A program made the translations under genes and the position numbers. Positions 8,200 through 16,764 of a DNA stretch of 64,000 bases are shown one piece after another (positions within the stretch are counted from its first letter, which is position 1; each line of letters begins with the position of its first letter). The notes beneath the pieces are model-generated. The model saw only the letters and a program-made list of their open reading frames with translations. It was not told where the DNA came from and did not search any database. Source of the stretch: an uncultured Muribaculaceae bacterium (lineage in GTDB: Bacteria; Bacteroidota; Bacteroidia; Bacteroidales; Muribaculaceae); contig CAKUJD010000006.1 of the NCBI GenBank assembly GCA_934661195.1, forward strand, positions 1-64,000, in the 5' to 3' direction.

Positions 8200-10611
8200 T
8201 TAGAATTTGTGCGATAATATCACCGACGGCATGAAGGGGAACGGGCACACGCCTTTAAGCTTGATGTGGGTGCGGTCGTAGCCCAGATACACGCTGCTTA
8301 TGTTTTTTTGGTTATACACGTTATACAGGCTCAGGCCCACCGATGTGGTGCCCAGCCTGTGGGTCACCGACAGCGTGGCGCTCACATCGAGGTGGTGTAT
8401 GGCCGGCAGCACGTAGTTGTTGCGGTGCTTGTAGGTGAACTGCGGCGTGGGCGTGCCGTAGATGTTGCCAAACTCGGTGGCATAGAGGTCGTCGGCGCTG
8501 CCCAGATGCAGATAGTCGGCGCTGCTGTAGTCGTCGAAATACTTGTCGACGCTGAACTCGTGCAGTCCCCAACCGAATATGTAGGCATAGGGCACCGTGC
8601 CGCGGCGGCCGCTCATGTAGGTCCATGCGGCGGTCAGGTCGATTTTTGCGTTTTTGCGCAGAGCAAAGGTGTGGGTCACGTTCAGGCTCAGACTGTTGCG
8701 GCGGTCGTTGCCGGCATAAAACTCGCGCCCGCCCTCAATTTCCTCGCCGGGGCGGTCGAACTTGCGCAGCGACTTCGACCACGTGTAGCTCACCCAGCCC
8801 GTGGTCTGTCCCACACGCTTCGAGGCCATCAGCTCCACGCCATAGCTGCGTCCGCGTCCGCATCCCACCATCTCGCGCCAGTCGCCGTAGCCCACGGTGT
8901 AAGATGCGCTGTTGAGGTATTCCACCACATTGTCCATGGTTTTGTAATATCCCTCCACAGCAATTTCGATGCCGTGCTTGAGGTCTGCCGTCACCCCGGC
9001 GCCATACAGGTTGCTGGTCATTATGGGCACGTCCTTGGTCACGGGCACCCATATGTCGGTGGCCATCACCAGGTCGCTGCTCATTAGGCGGTGAATGCCC
9101 TGCGCCATGCGCGAATACGACGCCTTGATGGCTGTGTGCCTGCCGGCCATCACTCGCAGCGAGGCTCGCGGCTCAAGTTGTGTGTAGGTCTTGCCGTCGG
9201 CGGCAAAGGCCGAGAAGCGCAGCCCATATGCTGCGCGCAGCCACGGTGTGATGGCATAGTCGTCCTCGGCATACACAGCCGCTGTGGTCACCGTGCCGCC
9301 GTAGGCCGACCGCAGCGTGTTCTTGGCCTGACGCTTGAGATAGGCGTCATCGCCCAGCGGCGCCACCAGCGAGTCGGGCGTGTTGAGCGGCGCCCTCAGC
9401 ATCGACATGCTCATTTCTCGAGAGGTCTTGGTGGTGGGGTCAAGGTCTTGCACCGTAACCTTAAGTCCAGCCCTCACGGTGTGGAGGCCGTTGGGTTGCC
9501 ACATGACGTTGGCCGCCAGCGAGGCGTCGCTCACACTCGAGGTGTAGCGGCTGTCGGTGCTCTCGTCATAGCGGTAAAATTCGCGGTAGTTGTCCAATAT
9601 CAGCGAGTGGCGGCTGGTGGAGTAGTTCAGCCGGTAGTCGTAGTGGCTGTAGGCCAGCGTGGCGTCGAGCGAGAGCCGTTTGCTAAGGCTCGCCTCCCAG
9701 TTGAGGCTCGCCAGCAGGTTGCTCCAGCTGTTTTCGGTGGCGCTGCTGCGCTCGTCGCGCGAGTCGCACTGGTCCTTGAAGTCGATGAATTTGTCGCCAA
9801 GCGTGCTCGTCTGCCGCGCTGAGTGCGACGGCGAGCTGCCGTCGGAGTCGTGGCCGAAATACGCGCTTGCGCTCAGCGAGTGGCGGCCGTTGAAGCGGTG
9901 GGCCAGCTTGGCGTTGATGTCGTAGAAGCTCATGTCGCTGTAGGGACGCAGCGCGTCGGGCTTGTCATACACGCTGCGCAGCACCGGCATGGCAATCAGG
10001 TTGAGATACGACATGCGTGCCGCCACGTTGAACGATGTGTGGCCCCGCCACAGCGGGCCTTCGGCCTGCACGCGCGCGGCATACACGCTCGCGCTCACCG
10101 ATCCGTGGTAGCGCTCAAAGTTGCCTGGCTTTATGCCAATGTCGATGATGCTCGACAGCCGCGCGCCATATCGCGCCGGAAACGCGCCGCGGTAGAAGTC
10201 CACGTCCTGCACCACATCGGGGTTAATGGCCCCGACGAATCCCTTCAGGTGCTCGGCGTTGTAGATGGTGGCTCCGTCGAGCGTTATCTGGTTCTGGTCA
10301 TAGTCGCCGCCGCGCACAAATATGCCCGCGGTGCCGTCGTTGGCCATCTGCACGCCTGGCATGTGTTGCAGGGCTTTGAGCACATCGGGCTCGCCGAAAA
10401 ACACAGGGTTGCTCAATATTTGGCTTTGCCCCACGGTCACCGCGCTCATTTGCGGCGACTGGGAGCCAAACTTGTTGCGGCCATACACTGTGACCCGCTC
10501 AAGCCTCACGCCCTTTCCGGCCTGTGAGGCCGTTGAGTCGGCCACCGCTGCCGCAGCTGTTTGCTGCGGCAGCACAGCCGCCAGGGCCAATGCCGTTATC
10601 CAGTGTCTCAT
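8200..10611 (-). CDS. TonB-dependent outer-membrane receptor
   Basis: The 803-aa product is an outer-membrane transporter energised by TonB. I start it at ATG 10611 (an MRHWIT start), which gives a normal signal peptide ending near residue 23. A TonB-box-like VTVYGRN stretch follows near 40. The plug domain runs through about residue 170 (GVQMANDGTAGIFVRGG, ITLDGATIYN, YRGAFPARYGARLSSI). The remainder is a 22-strand barrel ending in aromatic-rich strands and a final phenylalanine (SHKF). No SusC-type carboxypeptidase-like N-terminal domain is present. The substrate is unknown. Its first codons and upstream spacer match those of the small lipoprotein genes at 11120, 11784 and 12552, so its 5' end has taken part in the repeat expansion upstream. 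Confidence 0.92.
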   Translation of the reverse strand: MRHWITALALAAVLPQQTAAAAVADSTASQAGKGVRLERVTVYGRNKFGSQSPQMSAVTVGQSQILSNPVFFGEPDVLKALQHMPGVQMANDGTAGIFVRGGDYDQNQITLDGATIYNAEHLKGFVGAINPDVVQDVDFYRGAFPARYGARLSSIIDIGIKPGNFERYHGSVSASVYAARVQAEGPLWRGHTSFNVAARMSYLNLIAMPVLRSVYDKPDALRPYSDMSFYDINAKLAHRFNGRHSLSASAYFGHDSDGSSPSHSARQTSTLGDKFIDFKDQCDSRDERSSATENSWSNLLASLNWEASLSKRLSLDATLAYSHYDYRLNYSTSRHSLILDNYREFYRYDESTDSRYTSSVSDASLAANVMWQPNGLHTVRAGLKVTVQDLDPTTKTSREMSMSMLRAPLNTPDSLVAPLGDDAYLKRQAKNTLRSAYGGTVTTAAVYAEDDYAITPWLRAAYGLRFSAFAADGKTYTQLEPRASLRVMAGRHTAIKASYSRMAQGIHRLMSSDLVMATDIWVPVTKDVPIMTSNLYGAGVTADLKHGIEIAVEGYYKTMDNVVEYLNSASYTVGYGDWREMVGCGRGRSYGVELMASKRVGQTTGWVSYTWSKSLRKFDRPGEEIEGGREFYAGNDRRNSLSLNVTHTFALRKNAKIDLTAAWTYMSGRRGTVPYAYIFGWGLHEFSVDKYFDDYSSADYLHLGSADDLYATEFGNIYGTPTPQFTYKHRNNYVLPAIHHLDVSATLSVTHRLGTTSVGLSLYNVYNQKNISSVYLGYDRTHIKLKGVCPFPFMPSVILSHKF

Positions 10612-10631
10612 AATCAAAATCCGTTAAAAAG

Positions 10632-10793
10632 TTAGTCTGCCACAATTACTTCAAACCAAAAGTTTCCGAGCAAGAAATCATCCTTGTCGTAAAACTTCAA
10701 ATACATCTCATATATTCCGCTCTTAGTGAAAGTCGCATCTATTTCATCGGAAGAATAGTTGTGAACCACAGCCGTCCCGCGTTCCACCGCATT
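10632..10793 (-). pseudogene. C-terminal fragment of the 12573-13460 gene
   Basis: About 53 codons in one frame (from AVERGTAVV to a TAA at 10632) are nearly identical to the C-terminus of the secreted protein encoded at 12573-13460. The N-terminal 240 codons are missing and there is no start. It sits directly upstream of the TonB receptor gene, exactly as the intact gene sits upstream of lipoprotein copy C. Confidence 0.85.
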
Positions 10794-10794
10794 C

Positions 10795-11120
10795 TTATTG
10801 TGAAAGAAGAGGCTTCCACATAATACGCACCGTCATTGAATAATAGTCCAGCCATTTTTGCTTAAAGCCTGTTCCAAGTCAGCTTGCGTGAAGTTGGTGT
10901 TAGCAGTTATCATTTTGCCTTTTTCCCAAAATATAACGCCTTCGCCATCAGCGATACCATTTCGTGGAGCAAAAAGGCTTGTATCTGGCTTCTCATCACT
11001 ACCAGACCCAGAACCGCCGCCACCGCCATTAGGGCCGTTAGGCTCGTCATTGTCACCTCCACAAGCTATTACAAACGGCATCATCACAGCCATTGCAAAT
11101 ATCATTATCCAATGTCTCAT
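10795..11120 (-). pseudogene. Truncated lipoprotein, copy A
   Basis: From ATG 11120 the frame encodes a lipoprotein signal (MRHWIMIFAMAVMM, lipobox VIAC) and a Gly/Ser/Asn linker. About 60 residues of the domain seen in copy C follow, then the frame stops at 10833. Just downstream in another frame is the family C-terminus (SMTVRIMWKP, stop at 10795). The middle 100 codons have therefore been deleted, and the joint is out of frame. The short ORF could still make an 95-aa secreted lipopeptide. Confidence 0.75.
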
Positions 11121-11148
11121 AATTAAAATCTGTTTTTTAAAAGAAATA

Positions 11149-11784
11149 TTATTCGGGGTTATATCTTTCCCATACAATTCTGATTTTAGTGGAATCTGAA
11201 TCTAAGCCCCTAGGAATGCTGGACCATAGCGGAAATGTACGGTCTGTTATAATGTAAGAAGTAGTATTGCTTAAGTCTAAAGCAACTATAGTATATTTTA
11301 TAGCGGGCTCGAACCTGTTTGATACCCAATCCATATCAACAATAAATCCTTTGCCATAAATTTTGTATCGCCTATATGAATCCTCTGATTCGTTTAGTTC
11401 ATTGAACTTCGCCTCTCCGTTAATTAAATACGTTGGAATTTGTTTGCGGTAATCAGTAAATGCATTAATGTCCGAGATATAGTTCTAATCGTATGCAATG
11501 TAGTATTTCCTCTTCCAATTCATCGCTCCTAAAGCATTTTCCAAATCGCTTTTTGTGAAATTGGTGTTTGCTTCAACAATTTTACCCTTTTCTAAAAATA
11601 CACTATTATTGCCATCTGTAATTCCTTTTCTTGGCACGTAGAGGCTGGTGTCTGGCTTTTCGTCACTTTCTGAGCCAGTGCTGCCACCTCCATTAGGGCC
11701 GTTAGGCTCATCATTGTCACCTCCGCAAGCCATCACAAGTGGCATTATCACGGTCATTGCCAATATTATAATCCAGTGTTTCAT
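11149..11784 (-). pseudogene. Lipoprotein copy B, interrupted by an amber codon
   Basis: The frame from ATG 11784 reads through signal peptide, lipobox (LVMACGG), linker and domain to YYIAYD, then meets TAG at 11485-11487. Copy C has Lys at this place (YDKNYIS), so AAG to TAG is the simplest change. Beyond the stop the same frame continues without further damage (NYISDINAFTD ... GFIVDMDW ... TFPLWSS ... IVWERYNPE) to TAA at 11149, parallel to copy C throughout. It is a recent one-base inactivation. Confidence 0.88.
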
Positions 11785-11804
11785 AATCAATATCCATTAA
11801 AAAG

Positions 11805-11908
11805 TTAGTCCACTACAATTGCTTCAAACCAAAAGTTCCCGAGCAAAAAATCATCCTTGTCGTAAAGCTTCAAATACATCTCATATATTCCGCTCTTAGT
11901 GAAAGTCG
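11805..11908 (-). pseudogene. Short C-terminal fragment of the 12573-13460 gene
   Basis: About 34 codons (FTKSGIYEMYLK through FWFEAIVVD, TAA at 11805) repeat the C-terminus of the intact upstream gene. The fragment abuts the stop codon of lipoprotein copy C, with the joint 5 bases after it, and is followed by the same 20-base spacer and the start of lipoprotein copy B. Confidence 0.85.
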
Positions 11909-11913
11909 TAAAG

Positions 11914-12552
11914 CTATTGAGCATTCGAATTAAACGATTTCCACACGATTCTTACAGTCAGAGAATTCGAATCAATCCCTTTGGGGGTGCTATACCAACG
12001 CGGAAAGGCCCTATCTGTTACCATGACAGCAGTTGAATCAGTCAACTCAAGAGCAATTATATTATATCGGATAGGATTTTCCCAACTACTTGAAAGCAAG
12101 TCTGTGTCGACAATAAAACCCTTATCCATTGTTTTATACTTTCTTGGAATTTCATCATTCGTTGAGCCCAATTCATAAAATCGAACAGTCCCATCAAATA
12201 TATAACTTGGAATTTGATGGTCAGGGTCGCTGAACGCATTAGCTCTGGATATGTAATTTTTATCGTATGCTATATAATATTCACTTTTCCAATGAATTTG
12301 CGTCAATGCTTTTTCCATTTCAGACTTTATAAAATCTGTTTTTATTGTTAACATCTTCCCGTTTTCTATGAAGATAGAGCCGTCACCATCGGTTATGCCG
12401 TTTCTTGGTACGTATAGGTTTGTGTCTGGTTTCTCACTGCTGCCACCTCCAGAGCCGCCATTAGGTCCGTTTGGTTCATCATTTTCACCTCCGCAAGCCA
12501 TTGCAAGTGGCATCATCACGGTCATTGCCAATATTATAATCCAATGTCTCAT
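11914..12552 (-). CDS. Small secreted lipoprotein, copy C (intact)
   Basis: The 212-aa product starts with MRHWIIILAMTVMM and a lipobox ending in Cys near residue 20, followed by a GENDEPNGPNGGSGGG linker. It then has a single domain of about 170 residues without known motifs. The domain contains several aspartate/tyrosine-rich turns (YYIAYDKNY, GFIVDTD) and ends with a VRIVWKSF strand, which suggests a small beta sandwich. I chose ATG 12552 rather than an upstream TTG. This is the only undamaged member of a three-copy array (copies A and B are broken). It follows the secreted protein gene 12573-13460 by 20 bases. Function unknown. Confidence 0.8.
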   Translation of the reverse strand: MRHWIIILAMTVMMPLAMACGGENDEPNGPNGGSGGGSSEKPDTNLYVPRNGITDGDGSIFIENGKMLTIKTDFIKSEMEKALTQIHWKSEYYIAYDKNYISRANAFSDPDHQIPSYIFDGTVRFYELGSTNDEIPRKYKTMDKGFIVDTDLLSSSWENPIRYNIIALELTDSTAVMVTDRAFPRWYSTPKGIDSNSLTVRIVWKSFNSNAQ

Positions 12553-12572
12553 AATCAAAATCCGTTAAAAAG

Positions 12573-13460
12573 TTAGTCTACCACAATTGCTTCAAACCAA
12601 AAGTTTCCGAGCAAAAAATTATCCTTGTCGTAAAACTTCAAGTACATCTCATATATTCCGCTTTTAGTGAAAGTCGCATCTATTCCATCGGAAGAATAGT
12701 TGTGAACTACGGCCGTCCCGCGTTCCACCGCATCATCTCCTTTTGCGTTTTCGATCGTGCAGGTTATTCGTTTTGCCAGAAGTCTTGTTTTCAAACTCGC
12801 GTCAGCGGAATATGTGGCTCTTTTGTAAGGCTCAATTTCACCGTAGCCATTGCTGCAAACTAAAACACCATCCTCTGTGTTCAGAAGCACAAAATATCGC
12901 TTGTTAGTGCCGTATACAGGTGGCACATCATCGGGGAAATGGCGCATAACAGGCAACTGTCCCCATTTTGACTCATAGTATCCGCGTGTCTTGGAAGATA
13001 CGGCTGAATGTGTTATTGAAGCGTCAGCAAAACTATTATCCTTATAATAAACTATTTTCTCCGCAATTTGTTTTATACTGGGGTCAATTTCGATATATCG
13101 GTCATTTGTCCAAAATTTGGATAAGTTCGGAGTATTGCTTTTTATTCTAATGTGTTGTAGCCAGTAATCTGGTGGGTTGTTGAAATTTAATCTCCAAACG
13201 TAAGCATGACAATTGTATTTCACAGAGGCGTCTCCAATAACAACAGCATTAGGGTACATCTTTTTACAATAGCTCTTCAGCTCTTTATTTTCAGAAGCCG
13301 TCATCTCGTGATCAATAGTTTCCGCAAGCACTTGTTGTCCCTTGGGGGTGTAGATGTACTTAACGCCATTCCCGCGGCTTATAATATCGTTTTCGTCAAT
13401 GTCTGCAAATATGCTTAATGCAGATGCAATGAAGAATATGCCAAATATAAATCTTTTCAT
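12573..13460 (-). CDS. Secreted NlpC/P60- or amidase-like cysteine protein
   Basis: The 295-aa product has a signal peptide (residues 1 to about 19, no lipobox). It carries the motif set YNCHAYVW near residue 82, THSAVS near 150 and SKWGQLPVMRH near 164. In other secreted bacterial proteins this order (Cys-His, then His, then SKWG...H) marks a papain-like/NlpC-P60-related fold that binds or cleaves cell-wall or protein amide bonds. I infer that fold; activity is not shown. The last 80 residues form a separate beta domain (TFTKSGIYEMYLKFYD ... NFWFEAIVVD), and it is this part that has been copied twice downstream. Its start lies 11 bases after a relict reading frame of the previous gene. Confidence 0.75.
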   Translation of the reverse strand: MKRFIFGIFFIASALSIFADIDENDIISRGNGVKYIYTPKGQQVLAETIDHEMTASENKELKSYCKKMYPNAVVIGDASVKYNCHAYVWRLNFNNPPDYWLQHIRIKSNTPNLSKFWTNDRYIEIDPSIKQIAEKIVYYKDNSFADASITHSAVSSKTRGYYESKWGQLPVMRHFPDDVPPVYGTNKRYFVLLNTEDGVLVCSNGYGEIEPYKRATYSADASLKTRLLAKRITCTIENAKGDDAVERGTAVVHNYSSDGIDATFTKSGIYEMYLKFYDKDNFLLGNFWFEAIVVD

Positions 13461-13471
13461 AGTGGATGTGC

Positions 13472-13594
13472 CTATTTGCCGGTGAATAATATTCTCGAAA
13501 CTTCTCCCATTCTGTCAAGACTGCCTCCGCAGTTATAAAATGTAGACACAGCCTTAGTCTGTTCTCCGTTCAGGCTGCCGCTTTCAAGGGCGAT
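13472..13594 (-). pseudogene. Probable frameshifted C-terminus of the 13584-14243 gene
   Basis: In a different frame from the upstream gene, 40 protein-like codons (IALESGSLNGEQTK ... FYNCGGSLDRMGEV) run to a TAG at 13472. The preceding gene ends in an unnatural SSLINRP tail exactly here. If one or two small indels near 13590 are undone, the lipoprotein would extend to 13472 and leave 11 bases before the next start, a normal operon gap. Confidence 0.45.
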
Positions 13595-14243
13595 TTATAA
13601 GTGAACTTCTTAGTGACACAGCGCTGAACACGCTTGGGTTGTCGGCTTTCTGCTCAAATTTTTCGTCAACAGCTGCCGTGAGTTTGGCTGCCTCTGTGGC
13701 TTTAGTGAGCTGAGCTATTTCACCCGAAGCCAGCATGAGTTCTACAAACGAAATGCCTGAGTTGCTGTAGGCGTTGCCGTTGCGGTCTTTTAGGGTGATG
13801 GCGTATGGCTCGCTCTGCACGTATGCATAGTCAATGCCGCTGTAAAAGTCCACAAGTTTTTCAGCCGCGTCACTGCGGCTCTTGAGCTCTTGAAAGCCAT
13901 TGAAGTGCGCCATGATGTACTTTGCACCCGTCATAGGGTTGTCGTAGGCATAACAAATGGCGTTCAGAGGGTGCTGCGCGCAAAGTTCCACCAATCTTTC
14001 GGTGGGTAGCTTTTTGAGCAAGTCCTCTGGAATTTGGCATGCTGCCATTTTCTCATCAGGCGTGCGGTAGTTGGCAAAATTGCCCACTACGCCATCAAAC
14101 GTGAAAACGGCTTCAGCCACATTGTCGGTTCTGATTTTGCTGCCAGTAACCATGTCGTCTGAGCACGAACACAGCAGCATTAGGACGGTTGCCAGCACTG
14201 CGATTGCGGGCATCCATAGGTGTTGGTTCTTGAGTCTTCTCAT
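13584..14243 (-). CDS. Lipoprotein of unknown function (probably frameshifted at the end)
   Basis: The 219-aa product has a long basic N-region, a hydrophobic core and a lipobox LLCSC near residue 27, so it is a lipoprotein. The mature part is helical with no motif I recognise. It contains a KLPTERLVELC stretch, GAKYIMAHFNGFQEL and a predicted helix VELMLASGEIAQLTKATEAAKL. It is the first gene of the reverse-strand cluster that leads to the TonB receptor. The final seven residues look out of frame, and a likely genuine C-terminus is readable in another frame down to 13472. The gene may therefore be a recent pseudogene or carry a sequencing error. Confidence 0.65.
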   Translation of the reverse strand: MRRLKNQHLWMPAIAVLATVLMLLCSCSDDMVTGSKIRTDNVAEAVFTFDGVVGNFANYRTPDEKMAACQIPEDLLKKLPTERLVELCAQHPLNAICYAYDNPMTGAKYIMAHFNGFQELKSRSDAAEKLVDFYSGIDYAYVQSEPYAITLKDRNGNAYSNSGISFVELMLASGEIAQLTKATEAAKLTAAVDEKFEQKADNPSVFSAVSLRSSLINRP

Positions 14244-14402
14244 CTCAGTTTATATTATATGGTTAACAATGTGTTAAAGTAGTGAAATATTTGATAAAAG
14301 CAAAGAAATGCGGCAAAATATTTTAAATTTATTGCAAATGCTTGATGCAAAGATGATTGAATGCGTTGCGCTACGCATTGAAATTTTAATGCCGAACAGT
14401 AG

Positions 14403-14726
14403 GTTTTAAAGTTTAAGGTTGAGAGTTTAAAGTTGTGCGATTTCAATTTGTGGACTTCCGACATAAAGCCACATAGCTGCACGATTTGGGTATTTAGACA
14501 ATAAAGACATATTGTTAAAGACATATTGTTGTCTTTATTTGTCTTTATGTCTTTCTGTCGAAAAAACTTTATCTGTCTTTCTGTCGAAAAAACTTTATCT
14601 GTCTTTGTCGTCTAAGAAATATGTCTTTATGTCTTTATGTCGAAAATCCGCCACAGCCACAATGTGTCTTTGTGTCGAAGAAAAAATCTGTGTAAATCTG
14701 TGAGATCTGTGGGAGCCCCCAAAAAC
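14403..14726. repeat. Dispersed intergenic element, copy 2 (about 320 bp)
   Basis: It is the second copy of the element at 6847-7134, same strand. It starts with the TTTAAAGTTTAAGG/GAGAGTTTA block and ends with AATCTGTGAGATCTGTGGGAGCC. Here the unit CTGTCGAAAAAACTTTAT is tandemly duplicated (about 14555-14600) and TGTCTTTATGTC units are repeated, so the copies differ by short-repeat slippage. No ORF. It ends 26 bases before the stop codon of the reverse-strand pantothenate kinase gene. Confidence 0.75.
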
Positions 14727-14751
14727 CACAATAAACCCTCAACATTCAACT

Positions 14752-15579
14752 TTACACGCCGCGGTAGGCGAGGGCGGCGCCCAGAGCTGTGCAATATTCG
14801 GCATGGGCCGGCATGTGGAAGCGCACGCCATACAGGTCTTCCATAATGGGGAATATCACTTTGCAGTCGGGCAGCCGCGTGAGGTTGCCAATCAGCACAA
14901 AGTCGCGCAGCTGGCTGTTGGCCGCCGCCAGCACGGCGCACGACCCGATGGTCTCGAGCACCATGCATATCAGTCCCTTGGCAATGTCGCTCTCGTCGGC
15001 CTTCGAGTTCACCACCTTGCCAAACAGCGACGCTGTGGCATACATCGGCAGCCCCTCGAGCTGATGGGTGGTGATGTCCTTGATTTGCAGGTTGATTTTA
15101 GAAATGTCGCCGCGTGAGGCCATCTCCACCACCTCGGCGATGTTGCTGGTTTTGAGCAGCAGGGCCGACAGGCCGCGCAGCGTGCCGCCACCCATGCTTA
15201 TGCCGCCCGCATGCCTTATCTCGTCGCCCTCTACCCTCACCAGCGTGGTGCCGGTGCCCATCGACACCACCATCAGCCTGTCGAGGCCGCTGTCGAAGCG
15301 CGCCCCGAGGCCGTCGGCCTGAAACTCATCGGCCTTGCTTGTGGGCAGCCCGTAGATGGGCGTGTCCACGTGCGAGCTGCCCACTCCAGTGAGCATCACG
15401 TGCTCCACGTCGGCAAGGCAGATGCCGTTGTCGTACACATATTTGCCAAACGCCCCGAAGAGCGACGTCACAGGGTCGGCTGCCGTGATAAACATTGGCG
15501 ACTTGATGCAGCCGTCGTTGTCAAGACCCACGATTTTTGTGGTGCTTCCGCCCACGTCGATTCCTATCACCAGTCCCAT
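14752..15579 (-). CDS. coaW: Type II pantothenate kinase
   Basis: The enzyme phosphorylates pantothenate in the first committed step of coenzyme A synthesis. The 275-aa product has the actin-like ATPase N-terminus (GIDVGGSTTK, residues 5-14), the second phosphate loop SMGTGTT near 106, GGGTLRGL near 131 typical of type II enzymes, and the C-terminal FVLIGN adenosine motif near 228. The family in Bacteroidota is close to the staphylococcal and animal enzymes, which are weakly or not feedback-inhibited. It is the last gene of the DUF2520-kdsC-maf-coaW operon, starting 29 bases after maf. Confidence 0.85.
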   Translation of the reverse strand: MGLVIGIDVGGSTTKIVGLDNDGCIKSPMFITAADPVTSLFGAFGKYVYDNGICLADVEHVMLTGVGSSHVDTPIYGLPTSKADEFQADGLGARFDSGLDRLMVVSMGTGTTLVRVEGDEIRHAGGISMGGGTLRGLSALLLKTSNIAEVVEMASRGDISKINLQIKDITTHQLEGLPMYATASLFGKVVNSKADESDIAKGLICMVLETIGSCAVLAAANSQLRDFVLIGNLTRLPDCKVIFPIMEDLYGVRFHMPAHAEYCTALGAALAYRGV

Positions 15580-15608
15580 AGCAGTGATTTTTTTCAGTAA
15601 AAAAAGGT

Positions 15609-16199
15609 TTACAGTTTTTTCAGTTCTTCATACAGCCGCTGCACGGGCAGGCCCATCACATTGTAGAAGCTGCCTTCTATGCCGCGTATGGCCGCGCAGC
15701 CTATCCACTCCTGAATGCCGTAGGCCCCGGCCTTGTCGAGCGGACGGTAGCGGTCTACGTAGTAGTCGATTTCACCATCTGAGAGCGGAGCAAACTCCAC
15801 CGTGCTGCTCGCGCCGAATGTGGTGGTGTGGCCACCGTGCAGCAGCGTCACGCCCGTCACCACATGGTGGCGGCCGCCGCTCAGACTGCGCAGCATGGCC
15901 CGCGCCTCGCTGTCCGAGTGCGGCTTGCCCATGATGCGCCCGCCGGCTATCACCACCGTGTCGGCCGTTATCACCAGCTGGCGCTCGGTGGCGTCGGCCA
16001 TGTAGGCGCGTGCCTTTTGCGCCGACAGGAAAAGAGGCACTTCGTCGGGCGGCATGCCGGCCGGATAGCTCTCGTCAATGCCCTGCTTCACCTCCACGGC
16101 AAACTCCACATCGAGTGCCGCCAGCAGTTCGCGCCGCCGCGGCGAGCCGCTGGCCAGCACTATGTCGTATTTCTTTAGATTGTCAAGCGGATTGTTCAT
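15609..16199 (-). CDS. maf: Maf-family nucleoside triphosphate pyrophosphatase
   Basis: Maf proteins hydrolyse dTTP, UTP or modified NTPs to the monophosphate and keep non-canonical nucleotides out of nucleic acids. The product (about 196 aa from ATG 16199) shows the hallmark VLASGSPRRRELL near residue 14, the ITADTVV block near 75 and KPHSDSEARAML near 88. A GTG at 16232 overlapping the stop of kdsC (GTGA) is an alternative start that would add 11 residues. I prefer 16199 because the homologous N-terminus begins there. The C-terminus (GSFYNVMGLPVQRLYEEL) is intact. It sits between kdsC and coaW on one transcript. Confidence 0.93.
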   Translation of the reverse strand: MNNPLDNLKKYDIVLASGSPRRRELLAALDVEFAVEVKQGIDESYPAGMPPDEVPLFLSAQKARAYMADATERQLVITADTVVIAGGRIMGKPHSDSEARAMLRSLSGGRHHVVTGVTLLHGGHTTTFGASSTVEFAPLSDGEIDYYVDRYRPLDKAGAYGIQEWIGCAAIRGIEGSFYNVMGLPVQRLYEELKKL

Positions 16200-16228
16200 A
16201 GCCAAATCGGTGTAAAAGTAGTGTGTCT

Positions 16229-16753
16229 TCACCAGCCAAAGGCGTGGCGGTCGTCAAGCCACAGCCCCTGAGCCTTCATTATCTGCTCCAGCAGGTCGCG
16301 TCCCACGCCATATCCGCCCGCGTAGGGCGAAATGTAGCGTGCGGCCTGCTTCACCTCGGGGGCGGCGTCGGCCGGAGCCACGCCAAGGCCCACATGGGCT
16401 ATCACGTGCAGATCGGGGATGTCATCGCCGGCATAGGCCACTTCCTCGGGGCTGAGGCCGCGGTTGCTCATCCACTGCTGCAGCACTGGCAGCTTCACGG
16501 CCGCGCCCAGAAACACGTCGGTCACTCCAAGGCCGCGGAAGCGCACGTCGATGGCCTGCGTTTTGGCACCGCTCAGTATGGCAATGTGCAGCCCGTGCTT
16601 CACAGCAAGCTGAATGGCATATCCGTCCTTTATGTTCACCATGCGCATCGGTTCGCCCGACGGCGCCAGCGGAATGGTCGACGGCGACAGCACCCCGTCG
16701 ATGTCAAACACCACCCCGCGTATCCGTTTCAAGTCGTAGTCGATTGAGCTCAT
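16229..16753 (-). CDS. kdsC: 3-deoxy-D-manno-octulosonate 8-phosphate phosphatase (HAD family)
   Basis: The enzyme releases Kdo from Kdo-8-phosphate for lipopolysaccharide core synthesis. The 174-aa product is a cap-less HAD phosphatase. It has motif I VFDIDGVLSPS near residue 15-25 with the two catalytic aspartates, motif II ILSGAK near 59, a lysine near 87 and motif III YAGDDIPD near 107-114. Length and the tetramer-forming IKDGYAI loop fit KdsC. It starts 11 bases after the DUF2520 gene and overlaps the possible GTG start of maf. Confidence 0.9.
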   Translation of the reverse strand: MSSIDYDLKRIRGVVFDIDGVLSPSTIPLAPSGEPMRMVNIKDGYAIQLAVKHGLHIAILSGAKTQAIDVRFRGLGVTDVFLGAAVKLPVLQQWMSNRGLSPEEVAYAGDDIPDLHVIAHVGLGVAPADAAPEVKQAARYISPYAGGYGVGRDLLEQIMKAQGLWLDDRHAFGW

Positions 16754-16764
16754 ATAGCTTGTGT

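Noticed and set aside
8266..10527. Long forward-strand ORFs opposite the TonB receptor gene
   Set aside because: They are rich in His/Arg/Val/Ala with no motifs; they are mirror images of a GC-rich coding strand.
14555..14600. Tandem CTGTCGAAAAAACTTTAT units as a CRISPR-like or VNTR array
   Set aside because: Only two full units are present and they are part of the dispersed element also found at 6847.
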